Part shown: piece by piece, positions 6,434-12,687 of the stretch
How the letters are laid out: each line of letters opens with the position of its first letter
Position numbering within the stretch: the stretch's first letter is position 1
The notes under the pieces: model-generated
Database searches by the model: none
What the model was told of the DNA's origin: nothing
The model's input: the letters and a program-made list of their open reading frames with translations, nothing else
Position numbers and translations under genes: made by a program
Assembly (NCBI GenBank): GCA_016735415.1
Contig: JAERRP010000476.1
Location: 1-14,563 of the forward strand
DNA: 14,563 nucleotides
DNA from: Desulfobacterales bacterium
GTDB taxonomy: Bacteria > Desulfobacterota > Desulfobacteria > Desulfobacterales > UBA5852
Direction of reading: 5' to 3'

Positions 6434-6892
6434 TTAAAAGTCTTCGTCTTCCTCGGCGAGGATGGTGTTGAGTTCGTCAACGCTTGACGCTTCCATCAGA
6501 CGTTCCTTGAAGGGTTCGTTTTTCAAGATGCGGGATATCCGGGCCAGTACTTTCAAGTGTAATCCAGTGGAATTTTCAGGCGTAATCAGAAGGAAAAAAA
6601 TGTGGGTCGGCCGGTTGTCCAGGGATTCGAAGTCGACCCCCTGACGGCTGATGCCGAATCCAAGCACCAGGTTTTCCAGGGCCTTCAACTTACCGTGCGG
6701 TATGCCGATACCCCCACCGATGCCGGTGCTTCCCAAACGTTCCCTTTCGAGTAAAACGCGTACAACCGTCTCGACATCGACATCGGCGATTCGAGCTACC
6801 GGGGTGGCAAGTTCTTCCAAAACTCCTTTTTTGTCCCGGGATTTTAAATCGGCGATGATGGCATCGCGTGTAAGGACGTCGAGTATCTTCAT
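6434..6892 (-). CDS. ptsN: Nitrogen-regulatory PTS protein EIIA-Ntr
   Basis: 152 aa, normal length. PtsN is the terminal phosphoacceptor of the PTS-Ntr relay (EI-Ntr, NPr, EIIA-Ntr), a cytosolic regulator of potassium, nitrogen and envelope stress functions. H66 in GGIGIPHGKL is the phosphorylation site, preceded by the conserved ERLGSTGIGGGIGIPH block (51-66). FFLLITPENSTGLHLKVLA (from about 108) is the fructose-type EIIA signature. ptsN is a classic neighbour of rpoN and hpf and follows them here, but a strong terminator separates it from hpf, so it may have its own promoter. No good Shine-Dalgarno precedes the ATG. Neither NPr/HPr nor EI is encoded in the window. Confidence 0.95.
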   Translation of the reverse strand: MKILDVLTRDAIIADLKSRDKKGVLEELATPVARIADVDVETVVRVLLERERLGSTGIGGGIGIPHGKLKALENLVLGFGISRQGVDFESLDNRPTHIFFLLITPENSTGLHLKVLARISRILKNEPFKERLMEASSVDELNTILAEEDEDF

Positions 6893-6904
6893 TTTATCGG
6901 TCGC

Positions 6905-6932
6905 CGTATCGGTTGATTTGAACCTTAGTCAA
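6905..6932 (-). promoter_or_regulatory. Candidate sigma-70 promoter for ptsN
   Basis: Reading leftward, TTGACT (6927-6932) is a near-consensus -35, with GATACG (6905-6910) as a weak -10 after a 16-nt spacer. The ATG of ptsN lies 13 nt further on. The first Ts of the -35 are also the U-tract of the upstream terminator. The -10 matches consensus in only three positions, so confidence is modest. Confidence 0.4.
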
Positions 6933-6976
6933 AAAGGAGCGGCCGCGGCTTAAGTTGAAAGGCCGCCCGCCGCTCC
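6931..6976 (-). terminator. Intrinsic terminator between hpf and ptsN
   Basis: A long GC-rich hairpin: outer stem GGAGCGGC (6936-6943) with GCCGCTCC (6969-6976), inner stem GCGGC (6945-6949) with GCCGC (6962-6966), a small internal bulge and a 12-nt loop. Read leftward it is followed by TTTTT (6931-6935). It lies 20 nt after the hpf stop and should end or attenuate the lpt-rpoN-hpf transcript. Confidence 0.8.
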
Positions 6977-6995
6977 GCGATTTCAATTGCGATGG

Positions 6996-7529
6996 TTAGC
7001 TGTTCGGCTGAATCAGGCCCAGATCACCATCGTGGCGGCGGTAGAGCACATTGATCTGATCCGTGCGCGCGTTGGTGAAAACCAGGAAATTGTCACTGGT
7101 TAAATCCATCTGGAGAACGGCTTCGTCCACATCCATCGGCTTATAGTCCATACTCTTGATTTTGACCTGTTTGGGCAGGTCTTCTTCCATCTCGGCCGGA
7201 AGCCCGCCTCTGCTGGTCCGGGCCTTGGCCTTGGCTTTGGAACGGCGCTCGCGGGTTTTTTCCTTGCCTTTCTTGATCTGCTTTTCAAGTTTGTCGAGCA
7301 CCATGTCAATAGCGGAATACATATCTTCGGTTTCTTCTTTGCCGTTGATATTCATCCGGTCGCCGTTGATGTTGATTTCAGCGATGTGACGAAATTTTTC
7401 GACCCGCAGGACAACGCTGGCGCCGGCCGGATTATCCATCAAACGATCAAAGCGGTCGAGCTTGTCGGAGACGTAATTTCTCAAATGTTCGGAAGAATCC
7501 AGATTTTTAAATGTTACCGCTGTCTGCAT
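6996..7529 (-). CDS. hpf: Ribosome hibernation-promoting factor, long form
   Basis: 177 aa, so this is the long (HPF-long) type that can itself dimerise 70S ribosomes into 100S particles in stationary phase. Residues 1-95 are the S30AE ribosome-binding domain (VTFKNLDSSEHLRNYVSDKL, then EININGDRMNINGKEETEDM and YSAIDMVLDKLEKQI). A basic, low-complexity linker (KKGKEKTRERRSKAKAKART) leads to the C-terminal dimerisation domain at about 121-177 (KSMDYKPMDVDEAVLQMDL, then NFLVFTNARTDQINVLYRRHDGDLGLI). A perfect Shine-Dalgarno (AAGGAGG) precedes the ATG. It starts 11 nt after rpoN, the standard position for hpf in many proteobacteria. Confidence 0.96.
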   Translation of the reverse strand: MQTAVTFKNLDSSEHLRNYVSDKLDRFDRLMDNPAGASVVLRVEKFRHIAEININGDRMNINGKEETEDMYSAIDMVLDKLEKQIKKGKEKTRERRSKAKAKARTSRGGLPAEMEEDLPKQVKIKSMDYKPMDVDEAVLQMDLTSDNFLVFTNARTDQINVLYRRHDGDLGLIQPNS

Positions 7530-7540
7530 ATTTGCCCTCC

Positions 7541-8974
7541 TTATATCTGTTTGCGTTTGTTGGACGGCAAGACACCAAGAATCTCCCGATACTTCGCAAC
7601 CGTGCGGCGTGCTATATTGATATCGGCCTCCTTTAGTAGTTTTGCGATTTTATCGTCGCTGTACGGCTTACGGGGATTTTCGTTGGCAATTATGTCCTTT
7701 ATCTTCTGCTGTACACTGGCTGAAGCGATTTCACCGCTGTGGCCCTTGCGGATGGAACTGTTAAAAAAGTATTTGAGCTCGAAAATGCCCTGGGGCGTGT
7801 AAGCATATTTATTGGTGGTAACGCGCGAGATGGTCGATTCGTGCATCTCGATATCCTGGGCCACGTCGCGCAGGACCATCGGTTTGAGATGGGCAATGCC
7901 TTTTTCGAAGAAGGCACGCTGATACCGCAGGATACTGTCCATCACTTTGTAGATCGTCTTCTGGCGCTGGTGAATGCTTTTGATCAACCAGGCCGCCGAC
8001 CGCATTTTCTCCTGGATGTAATTGGCGGCCTCCCCCGGCAGTTTCTCTTTCTGGCTCAAGGATTTTTTATACAGGGAATTGACACGCAGCTTGGGCATGC
8101 CGTCGTCGTTGAGCATGATGACGAAATCGTCCTCGACCTTGTAAACGTAAATATCCGGTATGATATATTGCGGGGTTTCGTCGCTGAACTCGCGTCCCGG
8201 GCGGGGTTCGAGGCTGCGGATCAGGTTGACGGCTTCGACGTCCTCGTCGAATTTGACTTTGAGAGCCCGGCTGATCGCTTTGTAGTTCTTGTTCTCGAGG
8301 TGGTTCATGTGGTTTTCGATAATCGCCACGATCAGCGGTGTTTCGATCTTCAGATGGCAGGCCTGAATCATGAGGCACTCGCCCAGATTGCGGGCTGCAA
8401 CCCCTACCGGGTCAAAAGATTGAACCAATTCCAGGGCGTCCTGGACTTGCTTCGGGGTTGCACCGCTGATCTCAACCAGTTCATCCAGCGGAACATCCAG
8501 ATAGCCGTCCTTGTTCAGGTTTCCGATGATCAAGCTGCCCAATTCCTGTTCATATTCGGCGGGAAAACTCATGGCCAGCTGCCAGATCAGGTGGTCGTTC
8601 AGGGATTCCTTTTTGGAAATGAACGCTTCATAGCGGGGGGCCTCCCGGCTTTCGGTTTCGAAACTGGTACGGCCCACCGAATTGTATTCATCAATGTAAT
8701 TGCTCCAGTCGATATCATCCTGAAGTTTTTCATCGATAGTCACTTCTTTGTTTTCGGTGCTATCGACCTCGGCCTTTTCGGTCTGTTCCGTGCTCTGGTC
8801 GTCCTGCTGTGTTTCCTGAACTTCTTCCAGGGCTGGATTCTCTTCCAGTTCCTGGTGAATCGTGTCCAGGAGTTCCAGACGGGATAGCTGCAACAGTTTG
8901 ATCGCCATTTGAAGCTGGGGCGTCATGATGAGCTGCTGGGTGAGCTTGAGCTGCTGTCTTAATTCGAGTGCCAT
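7541..8974 (-). CDS. rpoN: RNA polymerase sigma-54 factor
   Basis: 477 aa, usual length. Sigma-54 directs RNA polymerase to -24/-12 promoters that need AAA+ activators. Region I is Gln/Leu-rich (LRQQLKLTQQLIMTPQLQMA, 5-24). An acidic Glu/Gln-rich region II covers about 47-120. The core-binding domain follows (QSFDPVGVAARNLGECL, 185-201). The helix-turn-helix is around 368-388 (LRDVAQDIEMHESTISRVTT), and the near-invariant RpoN box ARRTVAKYRE is at 455-464. It starts one base after the lptB stop (TGA-T-ATG) without its own Shine-Dalgarno, so translation probably follows from lptB. The lptB-rpoN-hpf-ptsN order is a conserved proteobacterial arrangement. Confidence 0.97.
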   Translation of the reverse strand: MALELRQQLKLTQQLIMTPQLQMAIKLLQLSRLELLDTIHQELEENPALEEVQETQQDDQSTEQTEKAEVDSTENKEVTIDEKLQDDIDWSNYIDEYNSVGRTSFETESREAPRYEAFISKKESLNDHLIWQLAMSFPAEYEQELGSLIIGNLNKDGYLDVPLDELVEISGATPKQVQDALELVQSFDPVGVAARNLGECLMIQACHLKIETPLIVAIIENHMNHLENKNYKAISRALKVKFDEDVEAVNLIRSLEPRPGREFSDETPQYIIPDIYVYKVEDDFVIMLNDDGMPKLRVNSLYKKSLSQKEKLPGEAANYIQEKMRSAAWLIKSIHQRQKTIYKVMDSILRYQRAFFEKGIAHLKPMVLRDVAQDIEMHESTISRVTTNKYAYTPQGIFELKYFFNSSIRKGHSGEIASASVQQKIKDIIANENPRKPYSDDKIAKLLKEADINIARRTVAKYREILGVLPSNKRKQI

Positions 8975-8975
8975 A

Positions 8976-9698
8976 TCAAAGTCTGAATTCGTCTCCCAAA
9001 TAAATTCGCCGGGCAGTTTTGCTGTCGATTATCTGTTGGGGCGGCCCGGATTCGATAACCTGGCCGTCGTTGAGAATATAGGCTCGGTCACAAACATCGA
9101 GTGTTTCGCGCACATTGTGATCGGAAATCAAAACGCCGATGCCGCGCTGTTTCAAATGGCCGATAATATTCTTGATATCGATGACGGCCAGTGGGTCGAC
9201 ACCCGCAAAGGGTTCGTCCAGCAGGATAAAGGCAGGATCGATCGCCAGGGAGCGGGAAATTTCCAGTCGCCGTTTTTCACCACCGGAAAGCACCGCGGCC
9301 CGCTGGCCGGCCAGGTGCGCGATCCCCAGTTCTTCAAGCAACATCTCGGAACGGGCCTGCCGCTCGCGCCGGTCGATCGGCAGCATTTCCAGTATGGCCA
9401 GGATATTATCACGAACCGTCAGTTTGCGAAAGATGGAAGTTTCCTGCGGAAGGTAGCCAATGCCCTTGCGAGCGCGAATGTGCATGGGATCGGCCGTCAG
9501 GTCCTCCGACCCGATGCGGACTTTGCCCTCGTTGGGTCGAACCATCCCCACAACGAGGTAAAAAGTGGTTGTTTTCCCGGCGCCGTTGGGTCCCAGAAGG
9601 CCCACCACGCTGCCACTGTCGACCGTCAGGCTGACATTGTTGACAACTTTGCGCCCCCCGTATTGCTTGACCAGGTTTTCAACGGACAGGGCGGTCAT
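8976..9698 (-). CDS. lptB: LPS export ABC transporter ATP-binding protein LptB
   Basis: 240 aa. LptB is the cytosolic ATPase dimer that powers LPS extraction by LptFG toward the LptC-LptA bridge. Motifs: Walker A GPNGAGKTT (36-44), Q-loop Q85 in GYLPQETSIFRKLTV (a characteristic LptB sequence), ABC signature LSGGEKRRLEI (137-147), Walker B FILLDEPFAGVDP (157-169) and switch H194 in ISDHNVRETL. It lies between lptA (73 nt upstream) and rpoN (1 nt downstream). The LptF/LptG permeases are not in the window. Confidence 0.97.
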   Translation of the reverse strand: MTALSVENLVKQYGGRKVVNNVSLTVDSGSVVGLLGPNGAGKTTTFYLVVGMVRPNEGKVRIGSEDLTADPMHIRARKGIGYLPQETSIFRKLTVRDNILAILEMLPIDRRERQARSEMLLEELGIAHLAGQRAAVLSGGEKRRLEISRSLAIDPAFILLDEPFAGVDPLAVIDIKNIIGHLKQRGIGVLISDHNVRETLDVCDRAYILNDGQVIESGPPQQIIDSKTARRIYLGDEFRL

Positions 9699-9771
9699 CT
9701 ATGTCGTACCAAGGCCGGTGGTTTCAAGCGTGATAGCCCCCTTTGGTCTCTACGGTCAGTCTGCCTTTGCA

Positions 9772-10344
9772 TCAATCGCTGCCTTTGCCGCCCGGAAAGA
9801 AAATCGCCGTAACCCGTTTTTCAGGGCTACCTTCAACCTTAATACGATCCTCGGTCCTGTAAAGGGTTATTTTTGATCCGATGATCGTGTTGGGGCCGTC
9901 GATAACCGTGGTGTTTTCGCCAATGAGCTGCAGGGTCTCCTGATCGCTGAGATAGACGGCTTTATCGGATTTGGCCGTGCGGCCATCGAAAAGAATGACC
10001 ACATTGCCCGTTGCTTCGATTTTTTCGATCTTGGCACTTTCGGATGGCGTTTCCGATTTTTGCGGGTCCGCATCGGGGTGATAGCGGATGAGCAGTTCGT
10101 CGGAATGGATCACCGTTGTCCCCTGGACCACCTTTACCTTGCCTTTGAAAAGGAAGCTGCGGTCCTTGTTGTCGGCCTCCAGTGTATCGGAGGTGATGTG
10201 GATTTTTTCCGTGCTGTTCAACGGCGTTGCCATGGGGCCTTCCTGCCCCCACAGCGGCACGATCACGATCCATGTTACCAGAATCATAACGATTTTCAAA
10301 ATGAACCGATCTACGGTCTTACATGAGCGATTGATTGGCGGCAT
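9772..10344 (-). CDS. lptA: LPS transport periplasmic protein LptA
   Basis: 190 aa if started at the ATG at 10342-10344. That start has a good Shine-Dalgarno (GAAGGA, about 8 nt upstream), overlaps the lptC end by 26 nt and yields a normal signal peptide (basic KTVDRFILK, hydrophobic IVMILVTWIVIVPLWG, cleavage near residue 35). The frame is open further upstream, but that would overlap lptC by much more and bury the signal sequence. The mature part is the OstA/LptA beta-jellyroll: KIHITSDTLEADNKDRSFLF, then GKVKVVQGTTVIHSDELLI, ATGNVVILFDGRTAKSDKAV and NTIIGSKITLYRTEDRIKVEG. LptA forms the periplasmic bridge between LptC and LptD. The C-terminus is a short Gly/Lys tail. Confidence 0.93.
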   Translation of the reverse strand: MPPINRSCKTVDRFILKIVMILVTWIVIVPLWGQEGPMATPLNSTEKIHITSDTLEADNKDRSFLFKGKVKVVQGTTVIHSDELLIRYHPDADPQKSETPSESAKIEKIEATGNVVILFDGRTAKSDKAVYLSDQETLQLIGENTTVIDGPNTIIGSKITLYRTEDRIKVEGSPEKRVTAIFFPGGKGSD

Positions 10345-10897
10345 CGATCTGTCCTTCAACCGCACCATTGAAAAACGCCTTTTCCGAAGCCAGGTCGATT
10401 TGCATGGCATCGGCGCGCAATTCGAAGTCCCGGCCCGATATGCGAATTGGCGACTGGCTGGCGATATGGCGCGTTTTATGGTTGTATTCAATCATTTCAG
10501 TCAGCAGGGCATAGTCGTCTTTTTGCACGCGGACATTCCCCGATACCCGCATGTCGTTGCTGTCGGTATTGATGATGCCTTTTTGCCCCTCCATGTTGAC
10601 CTTTTCGCCATTATCCATAAAAAAAGTGACTTTGACGTCTTTGAAGACGGCTTCCCGGGAGCTTTCCGAGTAATGCGCCGAGGTGGCCTCGAGGATCCAT
10701 TCCTTCTTTCCTTCGCGGACGGCCGTATGGCGGATTTCACCCAGCACGATGTTGGCGCCTTCCGGCAAGGCCTCGATCAGCTTGGCCGGGTTTTCCCTGA
10801 ATTCACGGTAATGGAAATAGACCCGCACCAGAAGTCCGGCCAGGATGATGACCCCCAGCAACAGGGAAAACAGTATGATTCTCTTTTTGGAGCGCAT
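10319..10897 (-). CDS. lptC: LPS export system protein LptC
   Basis: 192 aa, usual length. One N-terminal transmembrane anchor (about residues 6-27, IILFSLLLGVIILAGLLVRV) is followed by a periplasmic OstA-like beta domain: EIRHTAVREGKKEWILEATS, then FKDVKVTFFMDNGEKVNMEG, ISGRDFELRADAMQIDLASE and AFFNGAVEGQID. LptC docks on LptBFG and passes LPS to LptA, whose gene overlaps its end. An in-frame TGA lies four codons before the ATG, which fixes the start, although the Shine-Dalgarno is weak. In many relatives kdsC (KDO-8-P phosphatase) lies directly upstream; here the upstream region is noncoding and the next gene is divergent. lptC is the first gene of the long leftward unit. Confidence 0.94.
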   Translation of the reverse strand: MRSKKRIILFSLLLGVIILAGLLVRVYFHYREFRENPAKLIEALPEGANIVLGEIRHTAVREGKKEWILEATSAHYSESSREAVFKDVKVTFFMDNGEKVNMEGQKGIINTDSNDMRVSGNVRVQKDDYALLTEMIEYNHKTRHIASQSPIRISGRDFELRADAMQIDLASEKAFFNGAVEGQIDAANQSLM

Positions 10898-11004
10898 GGG
10901 CCACGGTCAGGCAGCATAGTGTGACAGGCGTTCGGAGTGATGCGAGTGGGGACGTCGGCGGCGACGCGTCGGTCTTATCGGTCGGGGCCATGAGGTCTCC
11001 AGGA

Positions 11005-11038
11005 GCCTCAACAGGCCAATCATGCTTGAGGCGTTTTT
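11005..11038 (+). terminator. Right-facing terminator-like hairpin with no gene in front of it
   Basis: GCCTCAA (11005-11011) pairs perfectly with TTGAGGC (11026-11032) across a 14-nt loop and is followed by GTTTTT. It has intrinsic-terminator form on the + strand only; on the - strand it is followed by TCCTGG. Seven base pairs is short, so strength is uncertain. Confidence 0.45.
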
Positions 11039-11131
11039 ACCATCCTGTCGTTAAAACGTTTGCGACACACTGTCGAACTGGCGTTTGGCAGCTCCCGATC
11101 TCACGGTGGGCGCCCGACGCTGGGCTTCCCC

Positions 11132-11158
11132 TTTATCTTGCGAACAGGTAAAAGTCAA
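11132..11158 (-). promoter_or_regulatory. Candidate promoter for the lptC operon
   Basis: Reading leftward, TTGACT (11153-11158) matches five of six -35 consensus bases. GATAAA (11132-11137) is the best -10 (four of six) with a somewhat short 15-nt spacer. The spacer is filled by one arm of the inverted repeat, so a protein bound there would compete with RNA polymerase. Confidence 0.45.
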
Positions 11159-11202
11159 GAAACGAAACTCTGCTTGATTATCGAGGCTTTACCTGTTAGC
11201 AA
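11138..11202. repeat. 15-bp inverted repeat between divergent promoters (possible operator pair)
   Basis: Arm 1 (11138-11152), read leftward, is TTTACCTGTTCGCAA. Arm 2 (11188-11202), read rightward, is TTTACCTGTTAGCAA. Fourteen of fifteen positions agree, across a 35-nt spacer. Each arm reads outward and lies just upstream of a GATAA-type -10 element facing its own gene. This symmetry suggests a shared regulator or duplicated promoter module; no known operator was recognised. Confidence 0.6.
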
Positions 11203-11207
11203 TACCG

Positions 11208-11213
11208 GATAAT
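11208..11213 (+). promoter_or_regulatory. Candidate -10 element for the M23 peptidase gene
   Basis: GATAAT matches five of six -10 consensus bases and ends four bases before the ATG at 11218. Initiation at normal distance would fall on or next to the start codon. No good -35 at 16-18 nt was found; arm 2 of the inverted repeat occupies that area, which would fit activator dependence. Confidence 0.35.
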
Positions 11214-11217
11214 TTAC

Positions 11218-12606
11218 ATGGGAGGCGATCTGAAACAGGTGAAATCAAAGAAGAAAATGAATGGCCGCGTGGTGCTGATCATCGCCTTGCTGGTGTTGCT
11301 GATACCGCTGGCATTGCTGGCGGTCTGGCGCATGGAGGGGCAGGCCCCATCGATTGCCCACGATCTGGCGGAGCCGGCCATCGGAGAGGCGCCCCGTCGC
11401 ATCGTGGTGGATATACAGGAACGCGGCCGGGGGTTGAAGTCCGCACGTGCGATGGTCTCCCAGGCGGGGCGGGAAGTCCTTTTGGACGAAGCCCGGTTCG
11501 ACGGTTCCATGTTATTGACCGGCAATGACGTCAAAGCGCACCGGATGACGCTCACCATTGATTCCCGCAAGCTCAATTTGTCGGATGGTGAAGCCATCCT
11601 GCGTGTTACGGCCAGGGACTATTCCTGGCGCAACTGGTGGAACGGCAATCAGACGGTGGTAGATATTCCTTTGACTATCGATTCGAAGCCGCCGAGCCTT
11701 ACCGTTCTGAGTCGCTTCCACTATGTCAATCAAGGCGGCAGTGGCCTTCTGGTCTATCGTCTCGATGAACCCTGCCTCCGGCATGGGGTGCTGGTCGGGG
11801 AGCGGTTTTTTCCGGGTTATCCCGCCGGTGCCGCCGACCGTCTGACCATGATGGCGTTTTTTGCGGTGGGCTACGACCAGAAACCGAATACCGTCATAAG
11901 AGCCCGGGCCGTCGACCGGGCCGGCAATGAGACCACCGCCGGTTTTTCGTACCGTATCCGAGCCAAACGCTTCCGGAAAGACGTTCTGAACATCTCCGAG
12001 CGCTTCATTCAACAGAAAATGCAGCCGCTGTTGGCCGCCGCCGGGGGCACGCAAACCGAACCGCGGGCCATATTTCTGGCGGTCAACCGCGACATGCGGG
12101 AACGCAATTACGATGCCCTCACCGCCCTGGCCGATCGGGCCACTCCCGAAATTTCATGGGAAGGGGCGTTCATGCGGCTGCCCCGGGCGGCCAACCGGGC
12201 ACAATTTGCCGACCACCGCGTCTATAAATACCGTGGTGCCGTTATCGACCGTCAGGTCCACCTGGGTGCGGATCTGGCTTCACTGAAACAGTCTCCCGTT
12301 CCGGCCGCCAACAACGGGCAGGTGGTCTTCACCGGCGATATGGGGATTTACGGCAATACGGTGGTCATCGAGCATGGCTGCGGGCTTTTCAGTCTCTATT
12401 CCCATCTGAGCAGCATTCAAGCGAGTACCGGTGACAGGGTCGCCAAAGGGGTAGTCATCGGCCACACGGGGGTCACCGGTCTGGCGGTCGGAGACCATCT
12501 GCATTTTGGGATGATGGTGCATGATACGTTTGTCAATCCGATCGAATGGTGGGATGCCCACTGGATTCAGGACAACATTACCGAGAAGATTAAGCAGGTC
12601 CGATAG
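11218..12606 (+). CDS. Membrane-anchored M23 (LytM-type) metallopeptidase
   Basis: 462 aa. A basic N-terminus (KSKKK) and one hydrophobic segment (about 18-37) anchor it in the inner membrane with the rest periplasmic. Residues about 55-250 look beta-rich, ending in RARAVDRAGNETTAGFSYRI, an Ig-like pattern. The C-terminal peptidase domain (about 340-450) has the full zinc set: HLGAD (H348, D352), YSHLS (H396) and GDHLHFG (H427, H429), plus NGQVVFTGDMGIYGNTVVIE. Family members cut peptidoglycan cross-bridges or stems, so an envelope remodelling role is likely. The start is uncertain: ATG 11218 has no upstream Shine-Dalgarno, while GGAGG at 11221-11225 lies inside the frame ahead of GTG 11239 and ATG 11257. 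All choices keep the anchor. Confidence 0.92.
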   Translation: MGGDLKQVKSKKKMNGRVVLIIALLVLLIPLALLAVWRMEGQAPSIAHDLAEPAIGEAPRRIVVDIQERGRGLKSARAMVSQAGREVLLDEARFDGSMLLTGNDVKAHRMTLTIDSRKLNLSDGEAILRVTARDYSWRNWWNGNQTVVDIPLTIDSKPPSLTVLSRFHYVNQGGSGLLVYRLDEPCLRHGVLVGERFFPGYPAGAADRLTMMAFFAVGYDQKPNTVIRARAVDRAGNETTAGFSYRIRAKRFRKDVLNISERFIQQKMQPLLAAAGGTQTEPRAIFLAVNRDMRERNYDALTALADRATPEISWEGAFMRLPRAANRAQFADHRVYKYRGAVIDRQVHLGADLASLKQSPVPAANNGQVVFTGDMGIYGNTVVIEHGCGLFSLYSHLSSIQASTGDRVAKGVVIGHTGVTGLAVGDHLHFGMMVHDTFVNPIEWWDAHWIQDNITEKIKQVR

Positions 12607-12687
12607 GCCTGTACGACGCCGGCCATCGGCACGCGCCGGCATCCAGTGATCGCATCGCGGCCGTTGCGGTGGGAGAGAGAGATCACG
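12607..12687 (+). other. Short intergenic region with a GCCGGC hairpin
   Basis: GCCGGC at 12618-12623 can pair with GCCGGC at 12635-12640 across an 11-nt loop. No T-run follows, so it is not an intrinsic terminator. The 81-nt gap is otherwise unremarkable and ends with the purine-rich ribosome site of the next gene, which leaves open whether the two genes share a transcript. Confidence 0.4.

Larger units (their letters stand above)
10898..11217. other. 320-nt noncoding region between divergent lptC and M23 peptidase genes
   Basis: No credible gene is seen; short frames here lack coding character or run into lptC in the wrong phase. The stretch contains a right-facing terminator-like hairpin (11005-11038), a leftward promoter candidate, a rightward -10-like element and a 15-bp inverted repeat, each listed separately. 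If the leftward promoter is right, the lptC leader would be about 230 nt. Confidence 0.7.

Noticed and set aside
7739..8887. A 382-codon open frame on the + strand
   Set aside because: It lies entirely antisense to rpoN, whose motifs (HTH, RpoN box) are unmistakable; the translation shows no family signature and is a by-product of GC-rich codon use.
8925..9812. A 295-codon open frame on the + strand
   Set aside because: Antisense to lptB and neighbouring ends; no recognisable domain, while lptB has every ABC motif.
10088..10924. A 278-codon open frame on the + strand ending before the right-facing hairpin
   Set aside because: It is antisense to lptC and lptA, and composition and residue pattern fit a shadow frame. 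It was considered as the gene served by the hairpin at 11005, but nothing supports translation.
10803..10991. 62-codon leftward ORF overlapping the lptC start, with a GGAG before its ATG
   Set aside because: It runs about 95 nt into lptC in another phase, has no family resemblance and is not a kdsC remnant as far as can be read.
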